In this document: positions 10,717 through 20,097 of the stretch, piece by piece
Layout: each line of letters begins with the position of its first letter
How positions within the stretch are numbered: the stretch's first letter is position 1
Assembly: GCF_034044715.1 (NCBI RefSeq)
Contig: NZ_JAXCLW010000010.1
Span: forward strand, 1 to 64,000
DNA length: 64,000 bases
From: Dongia_B soli
GTDB taxonomy: Bacteria > Pseudomonadota > Alphaproteobacteria > Dongiales > Dongiaceae
Reading direction: 5' to 3'
Made by a program: the position numbers and the translations under genes
Notes under the pieces: model-generated
The model's database searches: none
Seen by the model: only the letters and a program-made list of their open reading frames with translations
Told to the model about the DNA's origin: nothing

Positions 10717-11063
10717 GCGGCGTTTCTCCAGCACGGAACTTTGTTCTCGGTCACGCTGAAGTCAGATAGTTGTGGCGCGGCAATTTGCCAGAAATCGACA
10801 ATGCCAGCGGTTTGCGCTCAGCAAACTGCATATTGCGCTTCCAAGTCACCTCCCGGTGCGTTGTCAGAGACCCCGCTCCGCGCGGTCGGCAAATATGCCG
10901 AAATATCGAGCCAATACAGATAGCCGGAAAATGGCTCCAGCAGACCGGGCGAGGGCGCCCGGGAAGTTTGGCGAATCTTTCTTTGGCCCCCACGTGGCAG
11001 ACACCGCTCCCGGCAACTATCTCGAAATCCGAACGGAAACTGCGTGAGGTAAAAGACGGGATT
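10717..11063. other. oriT: Candidate oriT region between traA and traD
   Basis: This 347-bp gap separates the divergent relaxase and TraD-like genes, where oriT normally lies in MobQ systems. It contains a perfect inverted repeat TCGGCA-AATA-TGCCGA (10886-10901), a second small one (TTTGC...GCAAA, 10811-10825), and AGGGCGC at 10952-10958, the complement of the GCGCCCT found near RSF1010-type nick sites. The assignment rests mainly on position. The divergent promoters should also be here. Confidence 0.4.
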
Positions 11064-11855
11064 ATGGCGAAACTGACCGGAATTGTGCGCCAGATTGAGA
11101 AGATCAAGCTGCTCGAAGCTGAGATCACGACCCTCGAGGAAAAGAACGGCTGGCGGATGGGCTCTCTTCAGCGTGAAATCTTGCAGAGATCGCTGAGGGC
11201 CAACCGGGAACATGCCAAAGCATCGAGTTTGGCGAGGAAAACGCGGACACAAAAGCTTCTGCGGTTGGGGATTCTTATCGAGCATTCCGGCCTCTCAAAC
11301 ATGCAGTACCGCGTGCTGGAAGGTGCGTTAGTCAGCGCGAGGGAATGCCAATGCAATCTCAAGCAAATGGAAGCATGGCGTGTTCGAGGAGCAAAAATCT
11401 TGGAGGAGATGGGCGTGTCTGGCGCGGGTACCGGGCCTGCCAACAAAGCGCGGAACCGGCGCTGGATTACCGCAGGTGCAGTATTTGAGAGAGCTGGGAT
11501 GATGGATTGGGACGTTGCCATTCTTGCTTCCATCTTGAAGGTAATAGATCAAAGCCGCGATAATGTAGCAGCCCGCAAGCGTTGGATTTCTGCGTTACCG
11601 GTGGAGGTCAGGCTCGATGAAACCGCGCCATTGTGCCTAGTGTTTTCCAAACCTATCGGTGATGACCTCAGTCGAGAGCTACAATTGCTCGGCCTTAGCT
11701 TCGATCGTAAGAACAAGGTTTGGTCGGGGACGGCCGATTCATGGGATATCAGCGTACTGACGGATCGCTGCTGGTTTCGTGTCGTGGGCAGTCTGCGGAC
11801 GGATGCACAGAAGGCGTGGATGGACATCAGTTCATTGGCGCCGGCCATTGGCTGA
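11064..11855 (+). CDS. TraD-like conjugal transfer protein with long C-terminal extension
   Basis: The N-terminal part resembles the small TraD/TraC mobilization proteins of rhizobial plasmids: a coiled coil (KIKLLEAEITTLEEKN) followed by SLARKTRTQKLLRLGILIEHSGL-like sequence with the basic RKxRTxKLLxLG core. These proteins bind at oriT and help the relaxase. Here about 180 residues follow that I do not recognise; their last part resembles a short alpha/beta domain. I chose the ATG at 11064 (263 residues) because the frame upstream overlaps the presumed oriT and has low coding quality. Confidence 0.65.
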   Translation: MAKLTGIVRQIEKIKLLEAEITTLEEKNGWRMGSLQREILQRSLRANREHAKASSLARKTRTQKLLRLGILIEHSGLSNMQYRVLEGALVSARECQCNLKQMEAWRVRGAKILEEMGVSGAGTGPANKARNRRWITAGAVFERAGMMDWDVAILASILKVIDQSRDNVAARKRWISALPVEVRLDETAPLCLVFSKPIGDDLSRELQLLGLSFDRKNKVWSGTADSWDISVLTDRCWFRVVGSLRTDAQKAWMDISSLAPAIG

Positions 11856-12033
11856 AGATCGCCATCAGAGGGCATGCATCTTCAGGAAGTGGGGATGACT
11901 GTCCTGATTACAAAGCTGACGGTTTCGGAAATATTTTAATAAATCGACGGCGACAATCCGCTTTGAGGGCCGCGAGTTAGAAGTGCGGACAAATTTTCAA
12001 AAGTATCGGCGCGCTAATGCGGTCAGGCGATGC

Positions 12034-12330
12034 TCAATAGGCATTTAAGAAAATCCAAGGGGACTGCCAGACAACTCCACCAGCGATCAGCTTCTTCTGT
12101 GCGGCCCGGAAAGCGTCCCGCATGGCCTCGTGACCATCCAGCCCCTCAAGGTAGTAGCCATTTTGAAACCGGCGGCCGGCGGACAGCTTCCGGTCGACAG
12201 AGTTCAGTTCCGCTTCATTGCAAGCCGCTTGGTAGCTTTGCGCGATCGTTGCAATCTGTCTTTCGATCAGCGTGGTAGCTTCCGCTTCCTTCAGGTGATA
12301 GTCCGGCGCGGCTGCGAGGCGGGTGCCGGC
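12034..12330 (-). pseudogene. Truncated conserved gene, C-terminal part only
   Basis: An open minus-strand frame reads DYHLKEAEATTLIERQ, then LSAGRRFQNGYYLEGLDGH, and ends WIFLNAY before TGA at 12034-12036. The sequence is strongly protein-like, but no ATG, GTG or TTG start lies in frame before an upstream stop. I read it as the surviving C-terminal 90-100 residues of a gene that lost its 5' part. The family is not recognised. Confidence 0.5.
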
Positions 12331-12720
12331 GTGCTCGCGCGGGCATCGCTTTGCCTGTGTCGCTTCGTTGCTCTGGCTGCCCTTGGGCCTTCGTGAACTG
12401 CTCGCGCGCCTTGCGCGGCCCGGTCACGAGCGTGCTCGCTTCTTACACGCTCGGAAACTGCTCGGCGGGGAGGCGCGCTCTAGGAACGCGCGGATGCTGG
12501 CCGAGCGACGAGGCAACCACGGTTCTCTGCGTGGCGTTTTCCCTATTCCGCAATCGCCTGCGATTGACCAATCGTTAAGCTGTGGGCGCATAAGCCCGGC
12601 TTAGTGGGGCTCGTCTGGACTGCCTGAGGTACCCGTTGCGCTGGACACCATGCGATCGCTTGAGGCGAAAGCACCATTTGAAGCCACAGTCATGCTGACG
12701 GAATGAAAAGGGGCAGCGAG
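12331..12720. other. Region with no gene seen
   Basis: About 390 bases of GC-rich sequence hold only short overlapping frames without ribosome sites. The stretch just before 12721 carries the AAGGGG ribosome site of the next gene. Confidence 0.4.
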
Positions 12721-13413
12721 ATGAGGCTTGAAGAATACCTAAGAAGGCAGATTCGCAACGATTTCGCTGGGGAGACCCTTGCCGGCTATCTCAAGAACAG
12801 CCATCGAGGGACTCCTCTTTTCGCCGGCGATGAAATCGTTCTCAACGCCGTCCGCGAAGGCACCTTGTCGGGCCATGTGCTGTACTCATGGTTGACGTTT
12901 TACAAAACGACAAAGAATATGCCAGCCGTTGATGGCACCCGGATCGTGAAGAATTTTCTAAAGAACTATCGATCTTGGCGAGCTGAGATGGAGCGCGGCT
13001 CTTTCGCGCCGGAGGAATTGGTCCTCAGCGTATATGAGTCGTGCCGTAAGGCGGGGCGAAGCAACTATTTCGTCCTGGCAACTAAGGCGGCGTGGTTGAT
13101 CGCCTCCGATCGAGTATCAATTTACGACAGCTTGGTCGAAGGCGCTTTGCATGCATTCGCAAGCGAGAAGCTCATAAAAAAAGCGCCCGTCGTCAACAGA
13201 GATAAGAATTGCCTGGGTGGAGATGAGGCAGTTGAAGCTACCATGGTGGAATATTCGAACTTCCTACGCCTGACAACGCGGATTGCAAGAAACCTCAAGG
13301 GCGACCTTGACGCCTATGTGATCGAAAATGCGAAGCAGATACCGGTGCCATTGCACAAAAATCATTTGAGAATTGTCGACGAGCTCCTTTGGGGTATTGG
13401 TCAGTCATCCTGA
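12721..13413 (+). CDS. Unknown soluble protein
   Basis: This protein of 230 residues starts at an ATG at 12721 preceded by AAGGGG eight bases upstream; an upstream in-frame ATG at 12703 has no ribosome site. It is probably helical and soluble, with a recognisable-looking centre (LATKAAWLIASDRVSIYDSLV). No domain is named. It lies upstream of the membrane protease gene, separated by 125 bases, in the stretch before the Gabija genes, so a defence-related role is possible but unsupported. Confidence 0.6.
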   Translation: MRLEEYLRRQIRNDFAGETLAGYLKNSHRGTPLFAGDEIVLNAVREGTLSGHVLYSWLTFYKTTKNMPAVDGTRIVKNFLKNYRSWRAEMERGSFAPEELVLSVYESCRKAGRSNYFVLATKAAWLIASDRVSIYDSLVEGALHAFASEKLIKKAPVVNRDKNCLGGDEAVEATMVEYSNFLRLTTRIARNLKGDLDAYVIENAKQIPVPLHKNHLRIVDELLWGIGQSS

Positions 13414-13538
13414 CTGGAACGCGAAACCGAGGGCCTAAGCGGGGCCAATCGCTTTGCCCAGGTTGATCTGAGAAGTATTGACCGCAACTCGCCAGTGCCC
13501 GTCTCTGCAACAAATCGTTGGAACATTGCAAATGCCGC

Positions 13539-14396
13539 ATGATGCGCTTCGATTGGAGCCAGCGCAGTGAACGACCAAGGATCGGACTTGCGATTGCCTC
13601 TGTAGTCTTAGTTCTCTTGTCAATTCACGAGGTCGGGCATTGGATTTTGGCTGTCGTGCTCAAAATTCGAGTCCGGCGTATCATAATTGGTCGCTGCATG
13701 TGCAGGAGAAAAGAGTGGCTTCGCCTTTGTGGGATCCCCATTTACATCGGTTTTCCGCCGTTTGGTGGTCGCGTCGATGTTTTCGGCGAGATGCGAGCTT
13801 GCAGCTCGATACATCCGGATAAACGCGGGCTTGCTGTTCATTGTAAGCGGTCCTACCAACAATTGATGGTGGCAAGCGGAGGAATTCTAGTCAACGCGTT
13901 GATTGGGGCGGGATTGCTCACGTGGGCTCTCATCGCTGCGAAATCGGATGCCGCCCGGTCCGACAGTGGCGGCCAGCTGAAAGCTTATGTTTCTAACATC
14001 GGAAGCTCGCTTCAGCTCTTAGCCGCCTATTTGCTCGAAGAGGTATTGTGCCTTCCCATCAAGTTGGAGCACGAGAGTGTCATCCAGATAACCTACAGGC
14101 TGGCCGTCGCTTGGAACAAGATGAGCTGGAGGTCCATGCCGTGGCTGGCGGCGTACTGGACCTTTGTTCAATTGCTCTCCAACTTGGTGCCGATCAGCCT
14201 CAATGACGGCTGGCACATATGGAGGAACCTGAGACAACTCCTTGGCGAACCGCAATTGACGGATGATAAATGGATCAAGGCGCGCTCAGCGGCGAAGTCG
14301 GCAAAGGCGAAGTGCGCGATCTTGGTCGCAGCTTTTTTTTCACATGCTGTGATAGGTGGCATTTTTCTATTCGTGGTACTACCAGATCCACATTGA
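13539..14396 (+). CDS. M50-like membrane metalloprotease
   Basis: This protein of about 285 residues has the hallmarks of site-2 proteases, which cut proteins within the membrane. A first membrane segment contains the zinc motif HEVGH (His30-His34). A second segment starts GGILVNALIGAG, corresponding to the usual GPLAN loop. A third region has NLVPISLNDGWH, matching the NxxPxxxxDG motif whose Asp is the third zinc ligand. A last membrane helix lies near the C-terminus. No PDZ domain is present. Two neighbouring ATGs at 13539 and 13542 are possible starts and there is no clear ribosome site. The substrate is unknown; stand-alone M50 proteins often cleave anti-sigma factors. Confidence 0.75.
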   Translation: MMRFDWSQRSERPRIGLAIASVVLVLLSIHEVGHWILAVVLKIRVRRIIIGRCMCRRKEWLRLCGIPIYIGFPPFGGRVDVFGEMRACSSIHPDKRGLAVHCKRSYQQLMVASGGILVNALIGAGLLTWALIAAKSDAARSDSGGQLKAYVSNIGSSLQLLAAYLLEEVLCLPIKLEHESVIQITYRLAVAWNKMSWRSMPWLAAYWTFVQLLSNLVPISLNDGWHIWRNLRQLLGEPQLTDDKWIKARSAAKSAKAKCAILVAAFFSHAVIGGIFLFVVLPDPH

Positions 14397-15005
14397 TGCT
14401 TATGGCGCCTACCACTTTATCGCGAGTGGCGTCAATCGGGCAGGACCCGGTAGCCTCCGGACCGCCGGCGCGATGCTAGGGTATTGGTTTTGCCGGATCC
14501 CGCGCCGGCGATCACCCGAGGCGGATCGCCGATATGCCCGATCGATGCCGTGCTCGAAGGCGAGGCGCTCGCGTTCGTTGAGCTTGCCAAGATAGACGGG
14601 CAACGGAAACACGGACGGTCGCGGTGTCTCCAGGACGCCGACGATGTCCCCTATGGCCATTGCGGGATCACCAGATTCCGTGCTGCCCACGCCGCCATTC
14701 ACAGCGGAAGATAAGACGGTCGTGGCCAACAACATTTATGCGCATGTGTGGCAGCGGGCCATGCGGACGGCTTTGCGGGGCCACCCATTTAAGAGGCGTC
14801 GAAATCTCATCTTCTTCTTACGCTGGGTCTAGACTGATTGTTCTTCCGACAAATTTATTCAGGGTCGGTCTCGTTCAGGAGGTAGATTGTGTAAGGCGAA
14901 ATATACCACTACCCAACCGTGCATCTCTTCGCTAGTCTCACCCTGAATGAATTTAAATGCTGGCACCGGTCGTGATGAACCGTGTGCTAGTCCGGGGGAG
15001 AGAAC
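14397..15005. other. Intergenic region upstream of the Gabija genes
   Basis: About 600 bases without a convincing gene. A minus-strand frame at 14409-14663 includes a protein-like patch (PVYLGKLNERERLAFEHGI) and could be a small gene or remnant; I cannot identify it. The last 150 bases before the GTG at 15006 are AT-richer and probably carry the promoter, ending in GGGGGAGA as ribosome site. Confidence 0.4.
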
Positions 15006-16823
15006 GTGTACATCAGCAGAATTGTCATAAGAAACTTTCGTTCCTTCGATCAGCTAGACTTGTCCATTTGTCGTGGCACCACATGCGTGATTGGAGAGAA
15101 CAACACCGGCAAGTCGAATTTTCTGCACGCTATCCGGCTATGTATAGACGCGGAGCTTTCGTCCGCCTTTCGCTCACTGGCACCGAACGACATTCATTCG
15201 GCTGTTGATATTGCACATCCTAATCAGGTTCTGATCGCCCTGGAGATCAGCGATTTTGCTGGGAAGGTTAATGAGGAGGCGCTGGTCGGTGCATGGCAAC
15301 ACAAGCCAGGCGTGGCAAGGTTGATCTATCGTTATCGACCCAAGCTGGGTGTCCGGGAGGACCTTGAAAGCGAAGAGATTGAGCCGGGAGCTTTGACGCG
15401 GGATGACTATCAGTGGGAAATCACCGGGGGTGGCGATCCGGCACATGATCCGGCTGAAATCGAATGGGATGAGGATGTCGGTTCATCGATCCGCTTCAGC
15501 GATCTTCAGTCCTTTCAAGTCGTATACCTGCAGGCTCTTCGCGACGTAGAAAGCGATCTGCGCCAGCACAGGAGCTCCCCGCTCGCACGGCTGATAGCAG
15601 CCATGGAAATTGATACCGTTGAGCAGGATAAACTCGTCGAAATCCTTCAAAAGGCCAACGAAGCGATAGCCAAAGCGCCAACGATTAAGGAAATCGCCGA
15701 AGCCATTGATGAGTCCTTCAAGACCGTCACGGGACCGGCATTCGCCATGGACGTCGAGCTCGGATTGGCCGAGCCATCCTTTCAGGCAATCGTCCGTGCG
15801 TTACGCATTCTGCTTACAAACTTGGCGATGACGAAATTTGAGCCGTCCTCCAATGGACTGGGCCTTAACAACATTCTGTATGTGTCCATCCTAATCGAGT
15901 ATTTCTTCAAACGCTTGGCTCAGCAGAAATCAGCAGGCCAGATCATCCTCTTCGAGGAGCCAGAGGCGCACTTGCATCCTCAGCTGCAGCTCACCCTGTA
16001 CAAGGCGCTCTGTGGTCTTCCGTTCCAAAGCATCCTCACTACGCACAGCACGCATATTACTGCCAACGCCCCCCTTAAGTCCTACGTTGTGCTAACGCAA
16101 GTTGGAGAAGCCGGAGTTGCCTCCAGTGTTCCGGCTGAAGGGGCGGAGCTGGAAGACGGAGAGATTGACGATCTGGAGCGCTACCTTGATGCAACGAAGT
16201 CCAATTTGCTTTTCGCACGAAGGGTAATGCTTGTAGAAGGACCTGCGGAGCTGTTTCTCATCCCTGCGCTACTCAAGGAGGTCTCCGACATTGATCTGGA
16301 GCGGGAAGGCATATCGGTAATCCCCATCTACGGGGTGCACTTCGATGTCTACGCGAAGCTCTTCTCTGACAAAGCGCTTCCGAAGCGTTGCGCCATTGTT
16401 TGCGATGGCGACCTCAAGCCCAGTGATGCCAATGAGGACGTGGAAGGCGAAGACGATCTCCCGGAGATACCCGATCTAAAGGATCTAGAGGGTGATCATG
16501 TAAAGGTTTTTGCCTGCGAAACGACGTTTGAACGCGCAGTGACGGCAGAAGGTACCCTCGAAATGTTCGCTAGTGCGGCCGATGACATCGGCGCGCCAAG
16601 AGTCGCAAAGCGCCTGAGGCAGGGCCTCGCAATTCTTGAAGATGAAGACACCGACGACGATGATCGCAAGGCAACTCTTACGGAGATGCGTGAGCTAGTA
16701 CTGAATACAGCCAAAAGATTTGGCAAGGCCAGGTTCGCGCAGCTTGCAGCGCGTCACGTCAGCGATGCGACTGAACTTCCGAAGTACATTACGGATGCGG
16801 CAGAATGGCTGGCTGAAGCATGA
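15006..16823 (+). CDS. gajA: Gabija GajA-like OLD-family nuclease
   Basis: This 605-residue protein combines an ABC-type ATPase with a TOPRIM nuclease. Walker A is GENNTGKS (30-37), Walker B ILFEEPE (314-320), and the His switch THSTH (346-350). The TOPRIM part begins MLVEGPAEL with Glu411 and continues to an AIVCDGD motif. OLD proteins followed by a UvrD helicase form the Gabija anti-phage system, in which GajA nicks DNA when nucleotide levels fall. GajA is usually near 580 residues, so the length fits. The start is GTG at 15006 behind GGGGGAGA. The coding end overlaps the next gene by four bases. Confidence 0.87.
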   Translation: MYISRIVIRNFRSFDQLDLSICRGTTCVIGENNTGKSNFLHAIRLCIDAELSSAFRSLAPNDIHSAVDIAHPNQVLIALEISDFAGKVNEEALVGAWQHKPGVARLIYRYRPKLGVREDLESEEIEPGALTRDDYQWEITGGGDPAHDPAEIEWDEDVGSSIRFSDLQSFQVVYLQALRDVESDLRQHRSSPLARLIAAMEIDTVEQDKLVEILQKANEAIAKAPTIKEIAEAIDESFKTVTGPAFAMDVELGLAEPSFQAIVRALRILLTNLAMTKFEPSSNGLGLNNILYVSILIEYFFKRLAQQKSAGQIILFEEPEAHLHPQLQLTLYKALCGLPFQSILTTHSTHITANAPLKSYVVLTQVGEAGVASSVPAEGAELEDGEIDDLERYLDATKSNLLFARRVMLVEGPAELFLIPALLKEVSDIDLEREGISVIPIYGVHFDVYAKLFSDKALPKRCAIVCDGDLKPSDANEDVEGEDDLPEIPDLKDLEGDHVKVFACETTFERAVTAEGTLEMFASAADDIGAPRVAKRLRQGLAILEDEDTDDDDRKATLTEMRELVLNTAKRFGKARFAQLAARHVSDATELPKYITDAAEWLAEA

Positions 16824-18586
16824 TGCTAACCGACGAGCAAAAGGACGCTGTACGATGCGATGAGGACCTCATGCTGACCGCGTGTCCCGGCAGTGGCAAG
16901 ACGCGTGTCATCATCTCAAAGCTTGCCCGTGTGGTCGATGAGATACGAGGAACGCCGCGCGCCATTGCGTGTATCACCTACACGAATGCGGCAGTGCAGG
17001 AGATTGAATCGCGCTTACGGCATCACATTCAGCCCGGAGACGACACGCTTTTCGATATCTGCACTATCCACTCCTTTTGCCTTAATCATATTTTCCGACC
17101 GTTCTGCCATCTCATCAAAGGGTACGAGAAAGGCTTCAAGGTCCTTACTCCAGAGAGTGAAGAGTTTGAAAAGCATGTAACTGCGGTCTGGGCGCAGCAT
17201 GGGCGCTACAATCTGACGTTCCGAGAATTTGAGGAATTCACCCAGCTTCGGGTTGGACTTAGCGGTGAGCCGGTCGGAATCGAACATGGCGCGATTACAC
17301 CGGATGTCGCAAAGGACTACTGGAAGCGCATCCGGGAGGATGGCTTCATCGATTTTGCGAACATCATCTATTACTCACTCATTCTGCTTCAGAAGCGGCC
17401 GGAAATCCTGAATTCGATCACGGCGAAGTTTGCGTGGATTCTGGTGGACGAGTTCCAGGATACGACGGACCTGCAGGTAGAGATTCTAACGTTGATCGCT
17501 GCAGCGAAGCGGACACGGTTTCTTTTGGTCGGCGATCCTTATCAGTCCATCTTTGGCTTCGCAGGCGCGAGGCCGGACCTAGCTGACGAGTTCGCGACGC
17601 GCATCTCCGCGCGAACAGACAAGCAGTTGTCGGGAAATTTTCGGTCAAGTACGTCAATTCTGGCGCATGCTAACCTTCTTTATGCCCGGACGCCGGCGAT
17701 GGTGGCGCTCGGCCAGTACAAGGATGTCGCTCAGCAGCCAGTCTGGCGGCATGGATCTTCGCCGTTTCAGGTCATCACGGACCACTTTCTCCCGGCTCTT
17801 GATGGTCTCGGCATCCCGGTAGGCGAGGCCGCAATATTGGCCCCCACTTGGTTGTCTCTCTTCCCACTTGGACGGCGCCTGCGAGAGTATGGTGTTAGCA
17901 TTGTAGGCCCCGGCGCCCGACCTTACCGGCGAAATCGCCAGTTCGCGCCTCTAGCTGAGCAGATTTGCGGTTATCTTATGGAGCCGCGTCCCGACGCTAT
18001 TGCCGGCATAGAGCGCACTCTGTTCAACACCTTGCTCGATATTACGGGCCGTGCCTCTTTCGATCTCTTCTCTTATCGCGGGCGCGTCATAGTTTTTCGG
18101 CTGCTGGAGGTCGCGCGGAAACTGCACGCTAAGCATACGGGTGCCATTGCCTGGCTGGAAGCCACTAGTGCGGAGTTTGCTGATCTTCTGATCACTGAAG
18201 AGTATCTCGCCCCGTCGGAACGCGACATATTTAGGATGTCGGTGGAGGAGATGAAGAGCGACATGCGCAATAACAATGTCGATCTCGCGAATCTCACGAC
18301 CGAAGAGCTGGGCGTCTACGCCAATCCAAAAGCGGCGCTCAAGCTGGTCAATCTACATACTTCCAAAGGCCGTGAATGGCGGGCCGTCGCAATGATCGAC
18401 CTGCACGAAGGCCGTATCCCGCATTACATGTCGCGAACTGCAGAGGATTATGAAGCTGCAAAGCGTTTGTTTTATGTAGGCATTACGAGAGCCGAGCAGT
18501 TCCTAATGTACATTACAGATATCACGCATCGTCGTAATGAGCCTACGCGATTTCTCCGCAAGGGCTCTGGAGTTGGCGTGTGCTGA
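16820..18586 (+). CDS. gajB: Gabija GajB-like UvrD/Rep helicase
   Basis: This 588-residue superfamily 1 helicase has motif I ACPGSGKT (21-28), motif Ia TYTNAA, motif II VDEFQD (209-214), motif III GDPYQSIFGFAG, motif IV-like NFRSS, motif V LHTSKGREW and motif VI YVGITRAE. It overlaps the nuclease gene by ATGA, the layout of Gabija operons. In known systems GajB binds the GajA tetramer and senses DNA ends or nucleotide depletion. It is about 90 residues longer than the Bacillus cereus protein, within family range. It could instead be named a class 2 OLD partner helicase; the two descriptions overlap. Confidence 0.87.
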   Translation: MMLTDEQKDAVRCDEDLMLTACPGSGKTRVIISKLARVVDEIRGTPRAIACITYTNAAVQEIESRLRHHIQPGDDTLFDICTIHSFCLNHIFRPFCHLIKGYEKGFKVLTPESEEFEKHVTAVWAQHGRYNLTFREFEEFTQLRVGLSGEPVGIEHGAITPDVAKDYWKRIREDGFIDFANIIYYSLILLQKRPEILNSITAKFAWILVDEFQDTTDLQVEILTLIAAAKRTRFLLVGDPYQSIFGFAGARPDLADEFATRISARTDKQLSGNFRSSTSILAHANLLYARTPAMVALGQYKDVAQQPVWRHGSSPFQVITDHFLPALDGLGIPVGEAAILAPTWLSLFPLGRRLREYGVSIVGPGARPYRRNRQFAPLAEQICGYLMEPRPDAIAGIERTLFNTLLDITGRASFDLFSYRGRVIVFRLLEVARKLHAKHTGAIAWLEATSAEFADLLITEEYLAPSERDIFRMSVEEMKSDMRNNNVDLANLTTEELGVYANPKAALKLVNLHTSKGREWRAVAMIDLHEGRIPHYMSRTAEDYEAAKRLFYVGITRAEQFLMYITDITHRRNEPTRFLRKGSGVGVC

Positions 18587-18659
18587 TGTGATCACGAAGC
18601 GTTTGTGCGATCTAGCGATGACCGATTTTGACGGTAAGTGAATATAGGGCAGGGGCGGT

Positions 18660-19550
18660 ATGCGAATATCGACCAGAGAGGTGATGAAGCCGTTCTTCAG
18701 CTTTGCGGCACGAGTGCCATTCAACATTGCACCTGAACGCGGTACCGAACTCGCCGCTGAAATATTTGGTTCGGGCAGATGGCAGCTCGTTCCGAGTGAG
18801 ATGGCAGCAAATTTCTATGCCGTGCCATCCGACAAGGCTATTTACCTCTCCTACGCCGGACTCGCGAGCCTGTGGTGCATCGCGTACGCGGCCTTCAATG
18901 TCGCTGATGTCGCTTCACGGCTTCAACGCGCGCCAAAAAGCTCCGGGCAAACCGAAATCAATATCGCTCAGGAATATGCGTTGCGAAAGATCCCGGCACA
19001 CATTGCCTACAGCAAAGCACTCGTTCGGCAGGATCAGGACTGGCCAGACGATCTTCCTCAGCCTCAAGCGTCCTCGGACTTGGATACACCAGAAGGCCGC
19101 GTGAACAACGCCTTCTATGGCGCGCTAAGCTGGATTCTCCTTCACGAAATAGCACATGTTTTTCACGGCGGTGAAAAGCTTCTTCCTGCAAGCCTGCTTG
19201 TGCGTCAGGAGTACCGCGCTGACGATTTCGCCACCCGCTGGATTCTGGATAATGCTGGACACGGACTCTATCGCGAGTTCCGTGTGCTTGTGGTCGTAAT
19301 TTCTCTGACCTGGCTGTTTGTGCACGAGCAAACAGTCGGTGTAGGCACTGACCATCCTCCCGCAATCCTGCGCTTCCGCGAAGCATCAACCCTATTCCAG
19401 ACCGGCGACCGAAGCGTGGGGCTTGAGAATGCTGCTTACGTTCTGAAAGCCTTGCTGGACCCCTTTACACCGGCTCCGCCGCACGATACCGCAAAAGATG
19501 CATTTCAATGGATTAGCGGGAGATTGGAAGACATTTTCAAGGTGCCATGA
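18660..19550 (+). CDS. Lit-like phage-exclusion metalloprotease
   Basis: This 296-residue protein has a zinc-protease motif HEIAHVFHG (His162, Glu163, His166) and a downstream EYRADDFATRW segment that can supply the third ligand, matching the Lit (U49) family. In E. coli, Lit cleaves elongation factor Tu during T4 infection and stops growth. A hydrophobic segment (VLVVVISLTWLFV) follows, as in related proteins. It lies 73 bases after gajB on the same strand, so it may be a third gene of the operon or a neighbouring defence gene. No ribosome site decides between the ATG at 18660 and one nine codons later. Confidence 0.7.
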   Translation: MRISTREVMKPFFSFAARVPFNIAPERGTELAAEIFGSGRWQLVPSEMAANFYAVPSDKAIYLSYAGLASLWCIAYAAFNVADVASRLQRAPKSSGQTEINIAQEYALRKIPAHIAYSKALVRQDQDWPDDLPQPQASSDLDTPEGRVNNAFYGALSWILLHEIAHVFHGGEKLLPASLLVRQEYRADDFATRWILDNAGHGLYREFRVLVVVISLTWLFVHEQTVGVGTDHPPAILRFREASTLFQTGDRSVGLENAAYVLKALLDPFTPAPPHDTAKDAFQWISGRLEDIFKVP

Positions 19551-19610
19551 GCAACTGACGCGGCTACGTAACCTGCGCATGGCTGCCCCAAACGTTACAG
19601 AGATCTAAGC

Positions 19611-20095
19611 TCAGCCATTTTGCTCGTGCACATTTCGCGCTGAATGCCACTGTGCCAGACCAAGATGATAACACGTATGCCGCAGCGCCCCTGTCCGGGT
19701 AAGTGCGCCCTTGGCGACCAGCTCCTGTAGGTCCCTCCTGGCCGTTGTCCGTGATGCGCTCGTGATGGTGATGTGGTCGTCGGCGCTCATGCCGCCCTCG
19801 AAGCCGTCGAGGCCTTCGTGGAACATGCGGGCGATCGCCTTTTCCTGGTGCGCGTTGAGCAGGCCCTTCATCTTTTCGTAGAGCTTCGCCTTGGCGAGAT
19901 AGAACTCGACGCGCTTCATCGTCGTGTCCTGCGCTTCGAGGATCGTGTTCTCGAAATAGAGTTGCCAGTCCGTGATTTCCTGGTTCTTGTTGTTGAGTTC
20001 AAGCGCCGGGTAGTAGTCCCTTCGCTTGTGCTGGATCGTGTAGGTAAGCGCGATGGGCGTCGGTTGACCGGATCCGCCTGCCTGCACGGAGCGGC
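19611..20095 (-). pseudogene. C-terminal fragment of a Fic/DUF4172 protein
   Basis: The frame encodes about 155 residues that match the end of Fic proteins carrying an N-terminal DUF4172: QPTPIALTYTIQHKRRDYY, NNKNQEITDW, then a winged-helix end with TARRDLQELVAKGAL and RHTCYHL. The Fic core and its HPFx(D/E)GNGR motif are missing. The 5' side joins directly to a broken ArdC gene on the other strand, so a deletion or rearrangement removed the rest. It is different from the Fic-fold gene at 2308-3825. Confidence 0.75.
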
Positions 20096-20097
20096 AC

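Noticed and set aside
10770..11063. N-terminal extension of the TraD-like protein
   Set aside because: The stretch overlaps the presumed oriT and divergent promoter, and has poor protein character; the ATG at 11064 gives the family's usual start.
15006..18586. Chromosomal RecF/UvrD repair pair rather than defence
   Set aside because: The TOPRIM domain, the gene overlap and the location inside an integrated element with other defence genes fit Gabija better than a housekeeping repair role.
19694..19710. TAAGTGCGCCCTT, resembling an RSF1010-type nick site
   Set aside because: It lies within the coding frame of the Fic C-terminal fragment (LVAKGALT) and far from the relaxase, so the match is explained by coding sequence.
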